A DNA stretch of 64,000 bases, taken from assembly GCF_014203355.1 (NCBI RefSeq), contig NZ_JACHIR010000001.1, positions 4,714,038 through 4,778,037 on the forward strand. The letters run 5' to 3'. The notes below the pieces were generated by a model. That model searched no databases. It was not told the DNA's origin and saw only the letters and a list, made by a program, of their open reading frames with translations. The translations under genes were made by a program, and so were the position numbers. Within the stretch, counting starts at the first letter, position 1; each line of letters starts with the position of its first letter. Shown here in pieces: positions 6,480 to 16,725 of this stretch. The DNA is from Kutzneria kofuensis. GTDB taxonomy: Bacteria > Actinomycetota > Actinomycetes > Mycobacteriales > Pseudonocardiaceae.

Positions 6480-9089
6480 ATGACCGACCACCGCCGTGCC
6501 GTCCATCCCGAGGTGCCACGTCCGCCGGTTCGCGCGCAGCTTGATCCACAGCGTACCCGGCGCTACCGCCTGTTCTCCGCGGCGGTCCTGCTGATCGGCG
6601 TCGGCGTCACGGCGGCAGTGCTCCTCGGTCACGTCGACCACCCGCAACCCGAGCAGCTGCTGATCGCCGGCCCGCTGCTCGCCGTCGGCTTCCTGCTGTC
6701 CGAGCAGCTGTCCATCGACTTCGACGTCCGGCAGATCAGCTGGACGATCTCCTTCGCCGAGATCCCGCTCGTGCTCGGCCTGGTCACGGTTCCGTTCGAG
6801 GTCGTGCTGGCCGCCTACCTGGTCGCCGGCCTCGGCGTGCAGATCAGCCGGCACAAGCTGCGCCACCTCAGCTACCACGTCGGCATCATGTGCCTCGAGG
6901 TGGCGATCCCGTACGCCGTCTTCTACCTGCTGACCAGCGACTTCGCCGCGATGCCGGTGTGGGCCGCCGCGGCGCTGGGCGTGCTCACGTCGCCCCTGGT
7001 CAGCACGGCTCTCGGCCTGGGAGCAATGCACGTGCTCGGCGGCGAGCTGCGGATGCCCTCCGCGGCCCGGCTGGGCCTGCGCTCGCTGGTCGTCTGCCTG
7101 ATGAACGTCACCGTCGGCCTGGTCGCGTACGTGCTGGTCAACACCGCGCCGTGGGGCTGGCTGCTGGCCACCCTGCTCGCGGCCTCGATGGTGGCGCTGT
7201 ACCGGGCGTACTCCGGGCTGCTGCGCGAGCAGCGTGACCTGGAGACGCTGTCCGACGTCAGCCTCAACGTGGCGCGCTCCGGCCAGGACGTCATGAACAA
7301 GGCGTCGGTGCTGACCAACGTGCTGCCGCCGGAGGACCCCGCCGACTGGCAGGCCATCGTGGAGCGCATCCGCGACCAGCTCAACGCCAAGCGCGTGGTG
7401 CTGCACCTGAAGATGGACGCCGCCGACGACGTGCGCAAGCTCGTCGCCGGGGTGCCGCTGCCCGACGACGCCGACCTGGACCGCGACGACCCGATCCTGC
7501 AGCTCGCCGGCAACCACGTGCGCTACTTCAAGCTGTCCGACGCCGCCGACGACGTGCAGGAGGCGCTGCGCCGCCGCGGCGTCTACGAGGTGCTGGTGGT
7601 GCCGCTGCGCGGCGCGAGCCAGCCGCTCGGCGCCATGGAGGTGCACGACCGGCTCAGCCGCTGGCGTGGCTTCGGCAGTGCCGACGTGCGGCTGCTGCGC
7701 ACGCTGTCCAGCCACCTCGCCACCGCCATGGACAACCGCCGCCTGGTCGGGCGGCTGCGTCACCACGCGTACCACGACCCGCTGACCGGGTTGCTCAACC
7801 GCACCGGCTTCCGCGAGGTCGCCGGCGATCCCGTGCGCGGCGACGACGCGTGCGTTGTTATGCGCATCGATTTGGACGTGATGTCCGGCGTGGCGGACGC
7901 CCTCGGCTACGCCTGGGGCGACCGCATGGTGCTCGCCGCGAGCCGCCGGCTGCGCGACGCCCTCGGTAACGAGGTGCCGCTGGCGCGGCTGGAGGGCGGC
8001 TCCTTCGCGGCGCTGCTCGTCGACCACACCCACGAGCAGGCGCAGGAGATCGGCGAGAAGCTGCGCGCGGGGCTGTCCATGCCGTACCCGGTGGACAAGC
8101 TGACCGTGGAAGCCAGCGCGCTGATCGGCTACGTCTCCAACACCACCGAGGACGGCGACGACACGCTCGACGTCGACACGCTGCTGCAGCGCGCCGACGT
8201 CGCCGTGCAGGCCGCGCACAGCGGCAGCGACCCGGTGCGTGGCTACGCGCCGAGCATGGGCCAGATCTTCCTGCGGCGCTTCCAACTGGTCACCCAGTTC
8301 CGGCAGGCGCTGGAGACCGGCCAGGTCACCGTGCACTACCAGCCGAAGATCGCGCTGCCGAGCCGGCAGGTGGTCGGCGTCGAGGCACTGGTGCGGTGGC
8401 GGCACCCCGAGTTCGGTCCGCTCGACCCGGACGAGTTCGTGCCCGCCGTGGAGGCCACCGGCCTCGTCGACGCGCTCACCTCGTTCGTGATGGAGCAGGG
8501 CCTGCAGCGGGTGCGGTCGTGGCTGGACCGGGGGCTGCGGATGTCCACCGCGGTCAACCTGTCCGTGCGCAACCTGGCCGACGCCAACTTCCCGGACCTG
8601 GTCGCCGAGGCGCTGCGCCGCTACGACGTGCCGCCGCAGCTGCTCACCTTCGAGCTGACCGAGTCCGGCGTCATGTCCGACCCGGAGCGGGCGCTGCCGG
8701 TGCTGCGGCGGCTGCACGCGATGGGCGTGACGCTGGCCGTGGACGACTTCGGCACCGGCTACTCGTCGCTGGCCTACCTGCGGCAGCTGCCGGTGGACGA
8801 GGTGAAGATCGACAAGTCGTTCGTGCTCGGCATGGGCACCGACCTGTCGGACATGGCCGTGGTGCGGGCCATCGTCGAGCTGGGGCACTCGCTGGGCCTG
8901 ACGGTGGTGGCCGAGGGCGTCGAGGAGGACTCGGCCCGCGAGCAGCTCGTCAGCATGGGCTGCGACGTCGCGCAGGGCTACCTGATCTCCCGGCCGCTGT
9001 CCGAGGAGCGCTTCGAGGCCTGGCTGCGGGCCCGCACGATCCGGGCCCGGGGCCTGCGGGATGAGACGGTCCTCACGTTGGTCAGTTGA
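6480..9089 (+). CDS. membrane GGDEF-EAL protein, probable cyclic-di-GMP phosphodiesterase
   Basis: The protein has 869 residues. About eight hydrophobic segments fill residues 20-240 as a membrane sensor. A GAF-like region (about 260-420) follows, then a GGDEF domain. The signature position reads RLEGGSF (about 503-509) instead of GG[D/E]EF, so cyclase activity is doubtful. The C-terminal EAL domain keeps its catalytic motifs: EALVRW (about 635), NLS, ELTES, DDFGTGYSSL (about 755), KIDKSF, AEGVE (about 811) and QGYLISRP. It should hydrolyse cyclic di-GMP, perhaps with the GGDEF domain as a GTP-sensing module (inference). AAGGAGG at 6469-6475 decides for ATG 6480. Confidence 0.92.
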   Translation: MTDHRRAVHPEVPRPPVRAQLDPQRTRRYRLFSAAVLLIGVGVTAAVLLGHVDHPQPEQLLIAGPLLAVGFLLSEQLSIDFDVRQISWTISFAEIPLVLGLVTVPFEVVLAAYLVAGLGVQISRHKLRHLSYHVGIMCLEVAIPYAVFYLLTSDFAAMPVWAAAALGVLTSPLVSTALGLGAMHVLGGELRMPSAARLGLRSLVVCLMNVTVGLVAYVLVNTAPWGWLLATLLAASMVALYRAYSGLLREQRDLETLSDVSLNVARSGQDVMNKASVLTNVLPPEDPADWQAIVERIRDQLNAKRVVLHLKMDAADDVRKLVAGVPLPDDADLDRDDPILQLAGNHVRYFKLSDAADDVQEALRRRGVYEVLVVPLRGASQPLGAMEVHDRLSRWRGFGSADVRLLRTLSSHLATAMDNRRLVGRLRHHAYHDPLTGLLNRTGFREVAGDPVRGDDACVVMRIDLDVMSGVADALGYAWGDRMVLAASRRLRDALGNEVPLARLEGGSFAALLVDHTHEQAQEIGEKLRAGLSMPYPVDKLTVEASALIGYVSNTTEDGDDTLDVDTLLQRADVAVQAAHSGSDPVRGYAPSMGQIFLRRFQLVTQFRQALETGQVTVHYQPKIALPSRQVVGVEALVRWRHPEFGPLDPDEFVPAVEATGLVDALTSFVMEQGLQRVRSWLDRGLRMSTAVNLSVRNLADANFPDLVAEALRRYDVPPQLLTFELTESGVMSDPERALPVLRRLHAMGVTLAVDDFGTGYSSLAYLRQLPVDEVKIDKSFVLGMGTDLSDMAVVRAIVELGHSLGLTVVAEGVEEDSAREQLVSMGCDVAQGYLISRPLSEERFEAWLRARTIRARGLRDETVLTLVS

Positions 9090-9166
9090 CGCAGGTCGGC
9101 GGTGGCCCCCCGATTTCGTGATCGCGGGGGTCATAGGCTAGAGTTCTAATCGCTCCGCAAGAGCAG

Positions 9167-9239
9167 GCCCCAATAGCTCAGTCGGCAGAGCGTCTCCATG
9201 GTAAGGAGAAGGTCTACGGTTCGATTCCGTATTGGGGCT
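9167..9239 (+). tRNA. tRNA-Thr (GGT)
   Basis: Acceptor strands gccccaa and ttggggc pair fully. The anticodon loop atggtaa gives GGT. The D and T arms (agctcagtcggcagagc; acggttcgattccgt) are regular. CCA follows directly at 9240-9242 and so is encoded. It is the first gene of the tRNA-Thr/tRNA-Met/rpmG/hadAB cluster. Confidence 0.95.
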
Positions 9240-9293
9240 CCAGAGATCGCCGCGGTGCTCAGCTTCAAGGCATCGCGGCTGCTCTGCGTGTAA

Positions 9294-9366
9294 GGCGGTG
9301 TAGCTCAGTTGGTAGAGCAAGCGACTCATAATCGCTGTGTCGCCGGTTCAAGTCCGGCCATCGCTA
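9294..9366 (+). tRNA. tRNA-Met (CAT)
   Basis: Anticodon loop ctcataa gives CAT. The acceptor ggcggtg pairs with catcgct, including wobble pairs, and the discriminator is A without encoded CCA. The T arm gccgg-ttcaagt-ccggc is perfect. The paired first base pair and the cluster position beside rpmG suggest the elongator form rather than the initiator; this is inference. Confidence 0.92.
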
Positions 9367-9476
9367 CTCGATGGGGGCGTGCGCTCAGCTTCGCTGAGCC
9401 GGGTCGTTCCGCCATTACACTGGGGCCCGCGCCCCAGACCCCCGGCACGGGGGACTAGAGACAGGAGAGGTGCCCC

Positions 9477-9641
9477 GTGGCTGCGACCGACGTGCGACCG
9501 AAGATCACCCTCGCGTGCGAGGAGTGCAAGCACCGCAACTACATCACCAGGAAGAACCGCCGGAACGACCCGGACCGCCTGGAGATCAAGAAGTTCTGCC
9601 CGAACTGCGGCACGCACCGTGCCCACAAGGAAACCCGCTGA
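9477..9641 (+). CDS. rpmG: 50S ribosomal protein L33 (zinc-ribbon form)
   Basis: The protein has 54 residues: [20 protein letters not shown] followed by the second pair in KKFCPNCG. Cysteines 14, 17, 41 and 44 make a zinc ribbon, so this is the C+ form of L33. GTG start with AGGAGAGG at 9464-9471. It is followed by a strong hairpin and by hadA, the gene order of mycobacteria and relatives. Confidence 0.96.
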   Translation: MAATDVRPKITLACEECKHRNYITRKNRRNDPDRLEIKKFCPNCGTHRAHKETR

Positions 9642-9659
9642 CGCACAGCTTCAGCTCGT

Positions 9660-9693
9660 GAGAGGCCGCCCCGCATGCTCGGGGCGGCCTCTC
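9660..9693 (+). terminator. intrinsic-terminator-like hairpin after rpmG
   Basis: The 13-base arms gagaggccgcccc and ggggcggcctctc pair perfectly around a short loop. There is only a weak T tract (ctctccgcgttct). It lies between rpmG and hadA. Confidence 0.7.
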
Positions 9694-9712
9694 CGCGTTC
9701 TAACCTGGCCCG

Positions 9713-10162
9713 GTGCCACTGGACAAGTCGTTCACAGGACGCAGCTACCCGCCGGGTGACGTGTACGAGGTAGGCCGCGAGAAGATCCGCGAGTTCGCCG
9801 ACGCGGTGGGAGCCACCAGCCCGCTGCACCGCGACCCGGCGGCCGCGCGGGCCGCCGGCTACGCTGACGTGATCGCGCCGCCGACGTTCGCCACGGTCAT
9901 CTCCATGAAGTCCACCTCGATCGTCGTCGACGACCCCGAGCTGGGCCTGGACTACAGCCGGGTGGTGCACGGCTCGCAGACCTTCGTCCACCACCGGCCC
10001 ATGGTCGCCGGCGACCGGCTGGTCAGCGTCGTGCACGTGGACGACGTGCAGACCCGGATGGGCAACGACTTCCTCACCATCCGCGCCGAGATCACCACCG
10101 AGGACGGCGAATCCGTGTGCACGTCGACCGGGCTGCTGGTGGCCCGCGGGGAGGACGCGTGA
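9713..10162 (+). CDS. hadA: MaoC-like dehydratase subunit, HadA-like
   Basis: The 149-residue hot-dog-fold protein contains GRSYPPGDVYEVGREKIREF at the start and SPLHRDPAAARAAGYADVIAPPTF, the N-terminal MaoC-like pattern of HadA/UPF0336. The catalytic Asp-x-Asn-Pro-x-His motif is absent, as expected for the non-catalytic, substrate-binding partner of HadB. In mycobacteria HadAB dehydrates hydroxyacyl-ACP in FAS-II. Here the substrate is unproven, because relatives in Pseudonocardiales generally lack mycolic acids. GTG start; its stop overlaps the hadB start by one base (TGATG). Confidence 0.88.
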   Translation: MPLDKSFTGRSYPPGDVYEVGREKIREFADAVGATSPLHRDPAAARAAGYADVIAPPTFATVISMKSTSIVVDDPELGLDYSRVVHGSQTFVHHRPMVAGDRLVSVVHVDDVQTRMGNDFLTIRAEITTEDGESVCTSTGLLVARGEDA

Positions 10163-10587
10163 TGAGCAGGGTGCCCGCATCCAAGGTCACCAAGGGCGAC
10201 GAGCTGCCGGCCAAGCAGGTCCGCGTCACCCGTGACAACCTCGTCCGCTACGCGGGCGCGTCGCTGGACTTCAACCCCATCCACTGGAACGAGAAGTTCG
10301 CGAACGAGGTCGGCCTGCCCGGGGTCATCGCCCACGGCATGCTGACCATGGCGCTGGCCAACGAACTCGTCAGCGACTGGGTCGGCGACCCGGGCGCGAT
10401 CGTGGAGACCACCACCAAGTTCACCCGGCCGGTGCCCGTGCCCAACGACGGCGAGGGCGCGCTGCTGGAGATCACCGGCAAGGTCACCGACGTGAGCGAG
10501 GACGGCACCGCCAAGGTGGCGATCACCGTCTCCTTCGAGGGCCAGAGCGTGCTCGGCCGGCCGACGGCCATGGTCCGGCTCGGCTAG
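10162..10587 (+). CDS. hadB: MaoC-like dehydratase catalytic subunit, HadB-like
   Basis: The 141-residue hydratase-2-type protein has ASLDFNPIHWNE, giving the catalytic pair Asp36 and His41, and the following GVIAHGMLTM stretch of MaoC enzymes. It is translationally coupled to hadA (ATG 10162 overlaps the hadA stop). No hadC follows; instead a leftward aminotransferase gene converges. Length and motif are normal for (3R)-hydroxyacyl-ACP dehydratase subunits. Confidence 0.9.
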   Translation: MSRVPASKVTKGDELPAKQVRVTRDNLVRYAGASLDFNPIHWNEKFANEVGLPGVIAHGMLTMALANELVSDWVGDPGAIVETTTKFTRPVPVPNDGEGALLEITGKVTDVSEDGTAKVAITVSFEGQSVLGRPTAMVRLG

Positions 10588-10605
10588 TCCGATCGAGTGA
10601 CGCTG

Positions 10606-10650
10606 GGAACGGACCATTCCTCAACTCCGAGTTGAGGAATGGTCCGTTCC
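10606..10650. terminator. perfect 21-base-pair palindrome between convergent genes
   Basis: The arm ggaacggaccattcctcaact is followed by three bases (ccg) and then its exact reverse complement. It sits between the ends of hadB and the aminotransferase gene, so it can act as a bidirectional terminator. The stem is long, perfect and only moderately GC-rich, unlike the other hairpins here. Confidence 0.75.
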
Positions 10651-10672
10651 GAACGAAAGGTGCTGCGGAGGG

Positions 10673-11923
10673 TTACTTGGCCTCGCGGAGCAGGTCGCCC
10701 ATCCGGTTGACGCCGGTGACCAGGTCGTCGTCGCCGAGGGCGTAGGAGAGCCGGAAGTAACCGGGGGTGCCGAACGCCTCACCGGGCACCACGGCCACCT
10801 CGGCGTGCTCCAGCACCAGGGCCGCCAGCTCGACGCTGGTCTGCGGGCGCTGGCCGCGCAGCTCCTTGCCGAGTATGCCCTTCACCGACGGGTACGCGTA
10901 GAACGCGCCCTGCGGCGTTGGGCAGGTGACCCCCGGGATGGCCGACAGCAGCTCGACCATGGTCTTGCGGCGCCGGTCGAACGCGGCGCGCATCTCGTGC
11001 ACGGCGTCCAGCGGACCGGACACGGCCGCCAGCGCGGCGCGCTGCGCCACGTTGCACACGTTCGAGGACAGGTGCGACTGCAGGTTCGCGGCGGCCTTGG
11101 TGACGTCGGCCGGGGAGATCATCCAGCCCACCCGCCAGCCGGTCATCGCGTACGTCTTGGCCACGCCGTTGAGCACGACGGTGGTGTCGGCCAGCTCGGG
11201 CACCAGCACCGGCAGCGAGTGCGCCTGCGCGCCGTCGTAGACCAGGTGCTCGTAGATCTCGTCGGTGACCACCCAGATGCCGTGCTCCAGCGCCCAACGG
11301 CCGATCGCCTCGGTCTGCTCGCGGTCGTAGACGGCGCCGGTCGGGTTGGACGGCGACACGAACAGCAGCACCTTGGTGCGCGGCGTGCGGGCCGCCTCCA
11401 GCTGCTCGACGGTGACCAGGTAGCCGGTCGACTCGTCCGCGGTGACCTGCACCGGGACGCCGCCGGCGAGCGTGATCGCCTCCGGGTAGGTGGTCCAGTA
11501 CGGCGCCGGCATGATGACCTCGTCGCCGGGGTCGAGCAGCGTCGCGAACGCCTGGTACACGGCCTGCTTGCCGCCGTTGGTGATCAGCACCTGGCTCGGC
11601 TGCACCTGGTAGCCGCTGTCGCGGGCGGTCTTGGCCGCCACCGCCTCGCGCAGCTCGGGCAGGCCGGCCGCCGGCGTGTAGCGGTGGTTGCGGGGGTCGC
11701 GGGTCGCCGCCGCGGCCGCCTCGACGATCGCGTCGGGCGTGGGGAAGTCGGGTTCGCCTGCGCCGAATCCGATCACCGGCCGGCCCGCCGCCTTGAGCGC
11801 CTTCGCCTTCGCGTCCACCGCGAGGGTGGCGGACTCGGCGATGCCGCCGATGCGGGCGGAGACCCGGCGGCGTGCCGCGGGGGTGTTGACAGGGGGAGCT
11901 TCGGGGGCTGCCATGGCCTTCAT
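10673..11923 (-). CDS. PLP-dependent class I aminotransferase, probable aspartate aminotransferase
   Basis: The protein has about 416 residues. Fold-type I aminotransferase features are clear: [12 protein letters not shown] near residue 52, [10 protein letters not shown] near 190, [11 protein letters not shown] at 221-231, and the Schiff-base lysine in [16 protein letters not shown] (Lys256). An Arg in the C-terminal FRLSYAL segment should bind the substrate carboxylate. It transfers amino groups between aspartate (or another amino acid) and 2-oxoglutarate in the cytoplasm; exact specificity is inferred. ATG 11923 is chosen; ATG 11914 is equally possible. It is convergent with hadB and divergent from tRNA-Trp. 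Confidence 0.88.
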   Translation of the reverse strand: MKAMAAPEAPPVNTPAARRRVSARIGGIAESATLAVDAKAKALKAAGRPVIGFGAGEPDFPTPDAIVEAAAAATRDPRNHRYTPAAGLPELREAVAAKTARDSGYQVQPSQVLITNGGKQAVYQAFATLLDPGDEVIMPAPYWTTYPEAITLAGGVPVQVTADESTGYLVTVEQLEAARTPRTKVLLFVSPSNPTGAVYDREQTEAIGRWALEHGIWVVTDEIYEHLVYDGAQAHSLPVLVPELADTTVVLNGVAKTYAMTGWRVGWMISPADVTKAAANLQSHLSSNVCNVAQRAALAAVSGPLDAVHEMRAAFDRRRKTMVELLSAIPGVTCPTPQGAFYAYPSVKGILGKELRGQRPQTSVELAALVLEHAEVAVVPGEAFGTPGYFRLSYALGDDDLVTGVNRMGDLLREAK

Positions 11924-11989
11924 GGTGGCAGACGCCACCCATCGAATTTGCGTCCGGGGGGGCCCGAACACCGCTGTTGACCAGTGCGG

Positions 11990-12020
11990 TTGCAGTGACC
12001 ACCCATTCGTGCCGTAGACT
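11990..12020 (+). promoter_or_regulatory. candidate promoter for tRNA-Trp/secE
   Basis: TAGACT at 12015-12020 is a good actinobacterial -10 element. A weak TTGCAG at 11990-11995 lies 19 bases upstream, and another TTGACC at 11977-11982 is too far. It is placed about 67 bases before tRNA-Trp. Confidence 0.4.
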
Positions 12021-12086
12021 CTCGGGGCCGGGACGTGATGAAGCCTGTTCCCACGGAGTCCGTGGGACGGCGGAGGACGGCCTCAG

Positions 12087-12159
<73 letters not shown>

Positions 12160-12189
12160 CATCGAAGCTTTTGGTGAGCGGAGGATGGC

Positions 12190-13510
<1,321 letters not shown>

Positions 13511-13595
13511 CCGGTTCCCGGCAGGGAGCCGAGCAGCCACGCGGGTGGCGGGCAGGGCCCCCGCGCGGAACCACACGAATAACAGGAAACCCGAA

Positions 13596-14030
13596 ATGCC
13601 ACCCAAGAAGAAGAAGCTCGCAGCGATCATCAAGCTGCAGATCAAGGCCGGTCTCGCCAACCCGGCGCCGCCCGTCGGCCCGGCGCTCGGCCAGCACGGC
13701 GTCAACATCATGGAGTTCTGCAAGGCGTACAACGCCGCGACCGAGTCGCAGCGTGGCAGCGTCGTGCCGGTCGAGATCTCCGTGTACGAGGACCGCTCGT
13801 TCGACTTCAAGCTCAAGACCCCGCCGGCCGCGAAGCTGCTGCTCAAGGCCGCCGGTGTGGAGAAGGGCAGCGGCGAGCCGCACAAGACCAAGGTCGCCAA
13901 GGTCAGCTGGGACCAGGTGCGCGAGATCGCCCAGACCAAGATGACCGACCTCAACGCCGACGACCTGGACCAGGCGGCGAAGATCATCGCCGGCACCGCC
14001 CGCTCCATGGGCATCACGGTCGAAGGCTGA
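13596..14030 (+). CDS. rplK: 50S ribosomal protein L11
   Basis: The 144-residue protein has the proline-rich [19 protein letters not shown] segment that binds 23S rRNA in the GTPase-associated centre and is the region altered in thiostrepton resistance. The two-domain layout and length are normal. ATG start with ACAGGAAAC upstream. It lies 85 bases after nusG and 79 bases before rplA. Confidence 0.97.
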
Positions 14031-14109
14031 ACCACCCTCACTCTTTTAGACAGCGTGGGAGAGCTGGGCGCAGCTCACAACCACTACTGATCCACGAAGG
14101 AACAGGAAC

Positions 14110-14826
14110 ATGAAGCGCAGCAAGGCCTACCGTCAGGCCGCCGAGCTGGTGGACCGGGAGCGGCTGTACTCGCCGCTCGAGGCCGCCAACCTGGCGAAGG
14201 AGACCTCCAAGGTCAAGCTGGACGCCACCGTCGAGGTCGCGATCCGTCTCGGTGTCGACCCCCGCAAGGCCGACCAGATGGTTCGTGGCACCGTCAACCT
14301 GCCCCACGGCACCGGCAAGACCGCGCGGGTGATCGTGTTCGCGACCGGCGACAAGGCCGCTGAGGCCGAGGCCGCCGGTGCGGACGCCGTCGGCAGCGAC
14401 GACCTGATCGAGCGTATCCAGGGTGGCTGGCTCGATTTCGACGCCGCGATCGCGACGCCCGACCAGATGGCGAAGGTCGGTCGCATCGCCCGCATCCTCG
14501 GCCCCCGTGGCCTGATGCCGAACCCGAAGACCGGCACCGTGACGCCGGCGGTCGCCAAGGCGATCACCGACATCAAGGGCGGCAAGATCAACTTCCGGGT
14601 GGACAAGCAGGCCAACCTGCACCTGGTGATCGGCAAGGCCTCGTTCGACACCGACAAACTGGTGGAGAACTACGCGGCCGCGCTGGACGAGGTGCTGCGG
14701 GCCAAGCCGTCCGCCGCCAAGGGCCGGTACCTGAAGAAGGTCACCTTCTCCACCACCATGGGCCCCGGCATCCCGGTCGACCCGAACCGCACCCGCAACA
14801 TGCTGACCGACGAGGCCAGCGCCTGA
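14110..14826 (+). CDS. rplA: 50S ribosomal protein L1
   Basis: The 238-residue protein shows [20 protein letters not shown]-like (here [20 protein letters not shown]) and [13 protein letters not shown], the L1 signatures. L1 forms the mobile stalk near the ribosomal E site and in many bacteria represses its own operon. Start ATG follows AGGAACAGGAAC. A terminator hairpin lies 20 bases after the stop, ending the secE-nusG-rplK-rplA unit. Confidence 0.97.
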   Translation: MKRSKAYRQAAELVDRERLYSPLEAANLAKETSKVKLDATVEVAIRLGVDPRKADQMVRGTVNLPHGTGKTARVIVFATGDKAAEAEAAGADAVGSDDLIERIQGGWLDFDAAIATPDQMAKVGRIARILGPRGLMPNPKTGTVTPAVAKAITDIKGGKINFRVDKQANLHLVIGKASFDTDKLVENYAAALDEVLRAKPSAAKGRYLKKVTFSTTMGPGIPVDPNRTRNMLTDEASA

Positions 14827-14845
14827 GTGCGAAGTAGCTGAGCAG

Positions 14846-14879
14846 AAGGGCCGCATCCCGCCAGGGGTGCGGCCCTTTT
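14846..14879 (+). terminator. intrinsic terminator after rplA
   Basis: The stem aagggccgcatccc/gggtgcggccctt with loop gccag is followed by a short T tract (ttttc). It abuts the end of the convergent gene at 14879 and could stop transcripts from both sides. Confidence 0.85.
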
Positions 14880-15427
14880 CAGTGGCTGTCGGCCGGCGGG
14901 CAGGGGCCCGGATCGGGTTTGTTGTCGACGATGATCCAGCCGTTGTCGGTGCGGGTGAGCACGAACGTCCCGAGCGGGTCGCCGCCGCTGATGGGCATCG
15001 CGCAGGAGTACACCGTCGCGGAGGATGTGCCTTCCTCGTGGATGGCCCCCAGTGGCACGGTGATGCTGGCGTAGGTCTCGCTGTCGGTGACCTTCTTGTG
15101 CTCCTTGTGCACTGCGTCCTCGCAGCTGGTGGTGCTGAACGAGCCCGCGAAGTGCACGCCGCCGATGCCTCCCAGCACGCTCTGGCAGACCTTGCCGGGG
15201 TCGTCGTTGCCGACCGCCGCGTATACGGAACTCACCGCGTACGCGGGATTGGCCGGCCCGTGCAGCGGGACGTCCGCGCCGGGCACGCCGCCGGTGCCGC
15301 CGTTGCCGCCGGAGCCGGTGTCGGCAGGGGCGAAGATGTTGGACAGGTAGTACTGACCGCCGCCGAGCACCGCCAGGATCACGATGCCGGCCGGGAGGTA
15401 CGCGCGCCGCCGCCGCTCCTTCGCCAC
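14879..15427 (-). CDS. membrane-anchored extracytoplasmic protein, unknown function
   Basis: The protein has 182 residues. A basic start (MAKERRRRA) precedes one hydrophobic segment (residues about 9-28), then a Gly-rich linker (GSGGNGGTGG) and an extracytoplasmic domain with four cysteines, likely two disulfides. The first TM lacks a clear cleavage site, so it is probably an anchor. No family was recognised; the 'TDNGWIIVDNK' ending resembles small lipoprotein-like or lumazine-type sensor domains only loosely. It faces away from the rplJ promoter. Confidence 0.75.
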   Translation of the reverse strand: MAKERRRRAYLPAGIVILAVLGGGQYYLSNIFAPADTGSGGNGGTGGVPGADVPLHGPANPAYAVSSVYAAVGNDDPGKVCQSVLGGIGGVHFAGSFSTTSCEDAVHKEHKKVTDSETYASITVPLGAIHEEGTSSATVYSCAMPISGGDPLGTFVLTRTDNGWIIVDNKPDPGPCPPADSH

Positions 15428-15444
15428 CGGTCAAGGCTAGCGTT

Positions 15445-15474
15445 TTGGAGTTACGGGCACCGGGTTGCTACCCT
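15445..15474 (+). promoter_or_regulatory. candidate promoter of rplJ-rplL
   Basis: TTGGAG at 15445-15450 and TACCCT at 15469-15474 are separated by 18 bases, placed immediately upstream of the structured rplJ leader. Both hexamers are acceptable for the main actinobacterial sigma factor. Confidence 0.5.
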
Positions 15475-15477
15475 GGT

Positions 15478-15640
15478 CCCAGTTCCACCGAAGACCGCTG
15501 GTGTCTGGCGTGCCCAGACGAAGGTCCCGCGAGAGCGGGCGGCCCGCGCAGGAGGACGAGGCTGCTGTATCCGCACGGTTCGCCGTGCCTATGATGGTGT
15601 ACGCCCCGTGCCGCTCTGCGCAGGGGCGTTTTCTCTTGTT
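15478..15640 (+). ncRNA. L10-type ribosomal protein leader with attenuator hairpin
   Basis: The leader before rplJ contains several hairpins in order. CCCGC-gaga-GCGGG lies at 15526-15539. GCACGG-ttcg-CCGTGC, with a UUCG tetraloop, lies at 15573-15588. ACGCCCC/GGGGCGT at 15601-15629 is followed by TTTT, terminator-like. The sequence ccgaagaccgctggtgtc and the gcccgcgcaggaggac stretch resemble bacterial L10 leaders bound by the L10/L12 complex. Autoregulation of rplJL is inferred. Confidence 0.65.
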
Positions 15641-15713
15641 CGGACCTCCTCCGGCGGTCGCCCGCGGCGATGTGTTCGCGGGTTCCCCGCTACCAAGCAG
15701 AGAGGAGGCGACC

Positions 15714-16247
15714 ATGGCGAAGCCAAGCAAGGTCACCGCCGTTGCTGAGATCTCGGAGAAGTTCCGGGCCAGCTCGGCCGCGGTTGTCACCGAGTACCGC
15801 GGGCTGTCCATGGCGCAGCTCACCGTGCTGCGGCGCGCTCTCGGCAAGGGCACCACGTACACCGTCGCGAAGAACACCCTGGTCAAGCGTGCCGCCGAGG
15901 ACGCTGGCGTCGAGGGTCTCGAGAGCCTGCTCGTCGGCCCGACCGCCATCGCGTTCATCGAGGGCGAGCCGGTCGACGCGGCCAAGGCGCTGCGTGACTT
16001 CGCGAAGGACAACAAGGCCCTTGTCGTCAAGGGCGGCTACATGGACGGCAAGCCGCTCACGGTCGACGAGGTCAGCAGGATCGCCGACCTCGAGTCCCGT
16101 GAGGTGCTGCTGGCCAAGCTCGCCGGCGCCATGAAGGGCAACCTGGCCAAGGCCGCCGGCCTGTTCCAGGCGCCTGCCTCGCAGGTCGCCCGCCTGGCCG
16201 CCGCCCTGCAGGAGAAGAAGGCAGCCGAGGCTCCGGCCGAGGGCTGA
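15714..16247 (+). CDS. rplJ: 50S ribosomal protein L10
   Basis: The 177-residue protein begins [19 protein letters not shown] and has the L10 pattern ([29 protein letters not shown]). The C-terminal helix binds L7/L12 dimers to form the ribosomal stalk. AGAGGAGG at 15701-15708 decides for ATG 15714. It is probably autoregulated through the leader upstream. rplL follows after 63 bases. Confidence 0.97.
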   Translation: MAKPSKVTAVAEISEKFRASSAAVVTEYRGLSMAQLTVLRRALGKGTTYTVAKNTLVKRAAEDAGVEGLESLLVGPTAIAFIEGEPVDAAKALRDFAKDNKALVVKGGYMDGKPLTVDEVSRIADLESREVLLAKLAGAMKGNLAKAAGLFQAPASQVARLAAALQEKKAAEAPAEG

Positions 16248-16310
16248 CCAACCCAAGCCACCACCCCGCCTGCATGGCGGCCACGTATTGAGTAAGGAAG
16301 GAACGCCATC

Positions 16311-16700
16311 ATGGCCAAGCTCACCACCGACGAGCTGCTCGACGCCTTCAAGGAGATGACCCTCCTGGAGCTGTCCGCGTTCGTGAAGCAGTTCGAGGAG
16401 ACCTTCGAGGTCACCGCCGCGGCGCCGGTCGCCGTCGCCGCTGCCGCCGCCCCGGGCGCCGCTCCGGCCGAGGCCGCCGAGGAGCAGGACGAGTTCGACG
16501 TCGTGCTGGAGTCGGCCGGCGACAAGAAGATCCAGGTCATCAAGGTCGTCCGCGAGGTCGTCTCGGGCCTGGGCCTGAAGGAGGCCAAGGAGCTGGTCGA
16601 GTCCGCTCCGAAGCCGGTCCTGGAGAAGGTCGCCAAGGAGGCCGCCGAGGCCGCCAAGGAGAAGCTCGAGGCCGCGGGCGCCAAGATCACCCTCAAGTGA
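16311..16700 (+). CDS. rplL: 50S ribosomal protein L7/L12
   Basis: The 129-residue acidic stalk protein has an N-terminal dimerisation part ([20 protein letters not shown]), an Ala/Pro-rich hinge (about residues 38-58) and the C-terminal factor-binding domain ([28 protein letters not shown]). It recruits EF-G and EF-Tu, both encoded later in this window. A hairpin follows the stop. Confidence 0.97.
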   Translation: MAKLTTDELLDAFKEMTLLELSAFVKQFEETFEVTAAAPVAVAAAAAPGAAPAEAAEEQDEFDVVLESAGDKKIQVIKVVREVVSGLGLKEAKELVESAPKPVLEKVAKEAAEAAKEKLEAAGAKITLK

Positions 16701-16725
16701 TCTCGTAGCTCCACAGCTGTTCCCC

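Noticed and set aside
6327-9134. A 935-codon leftward frame opposite the GGDEF-EAL gene
   Set aside because: Its composition (His/Arg/Gln/Val-rich) is what high-GC coding DNA gives on the opposite strand, with no ribosome site or motif.
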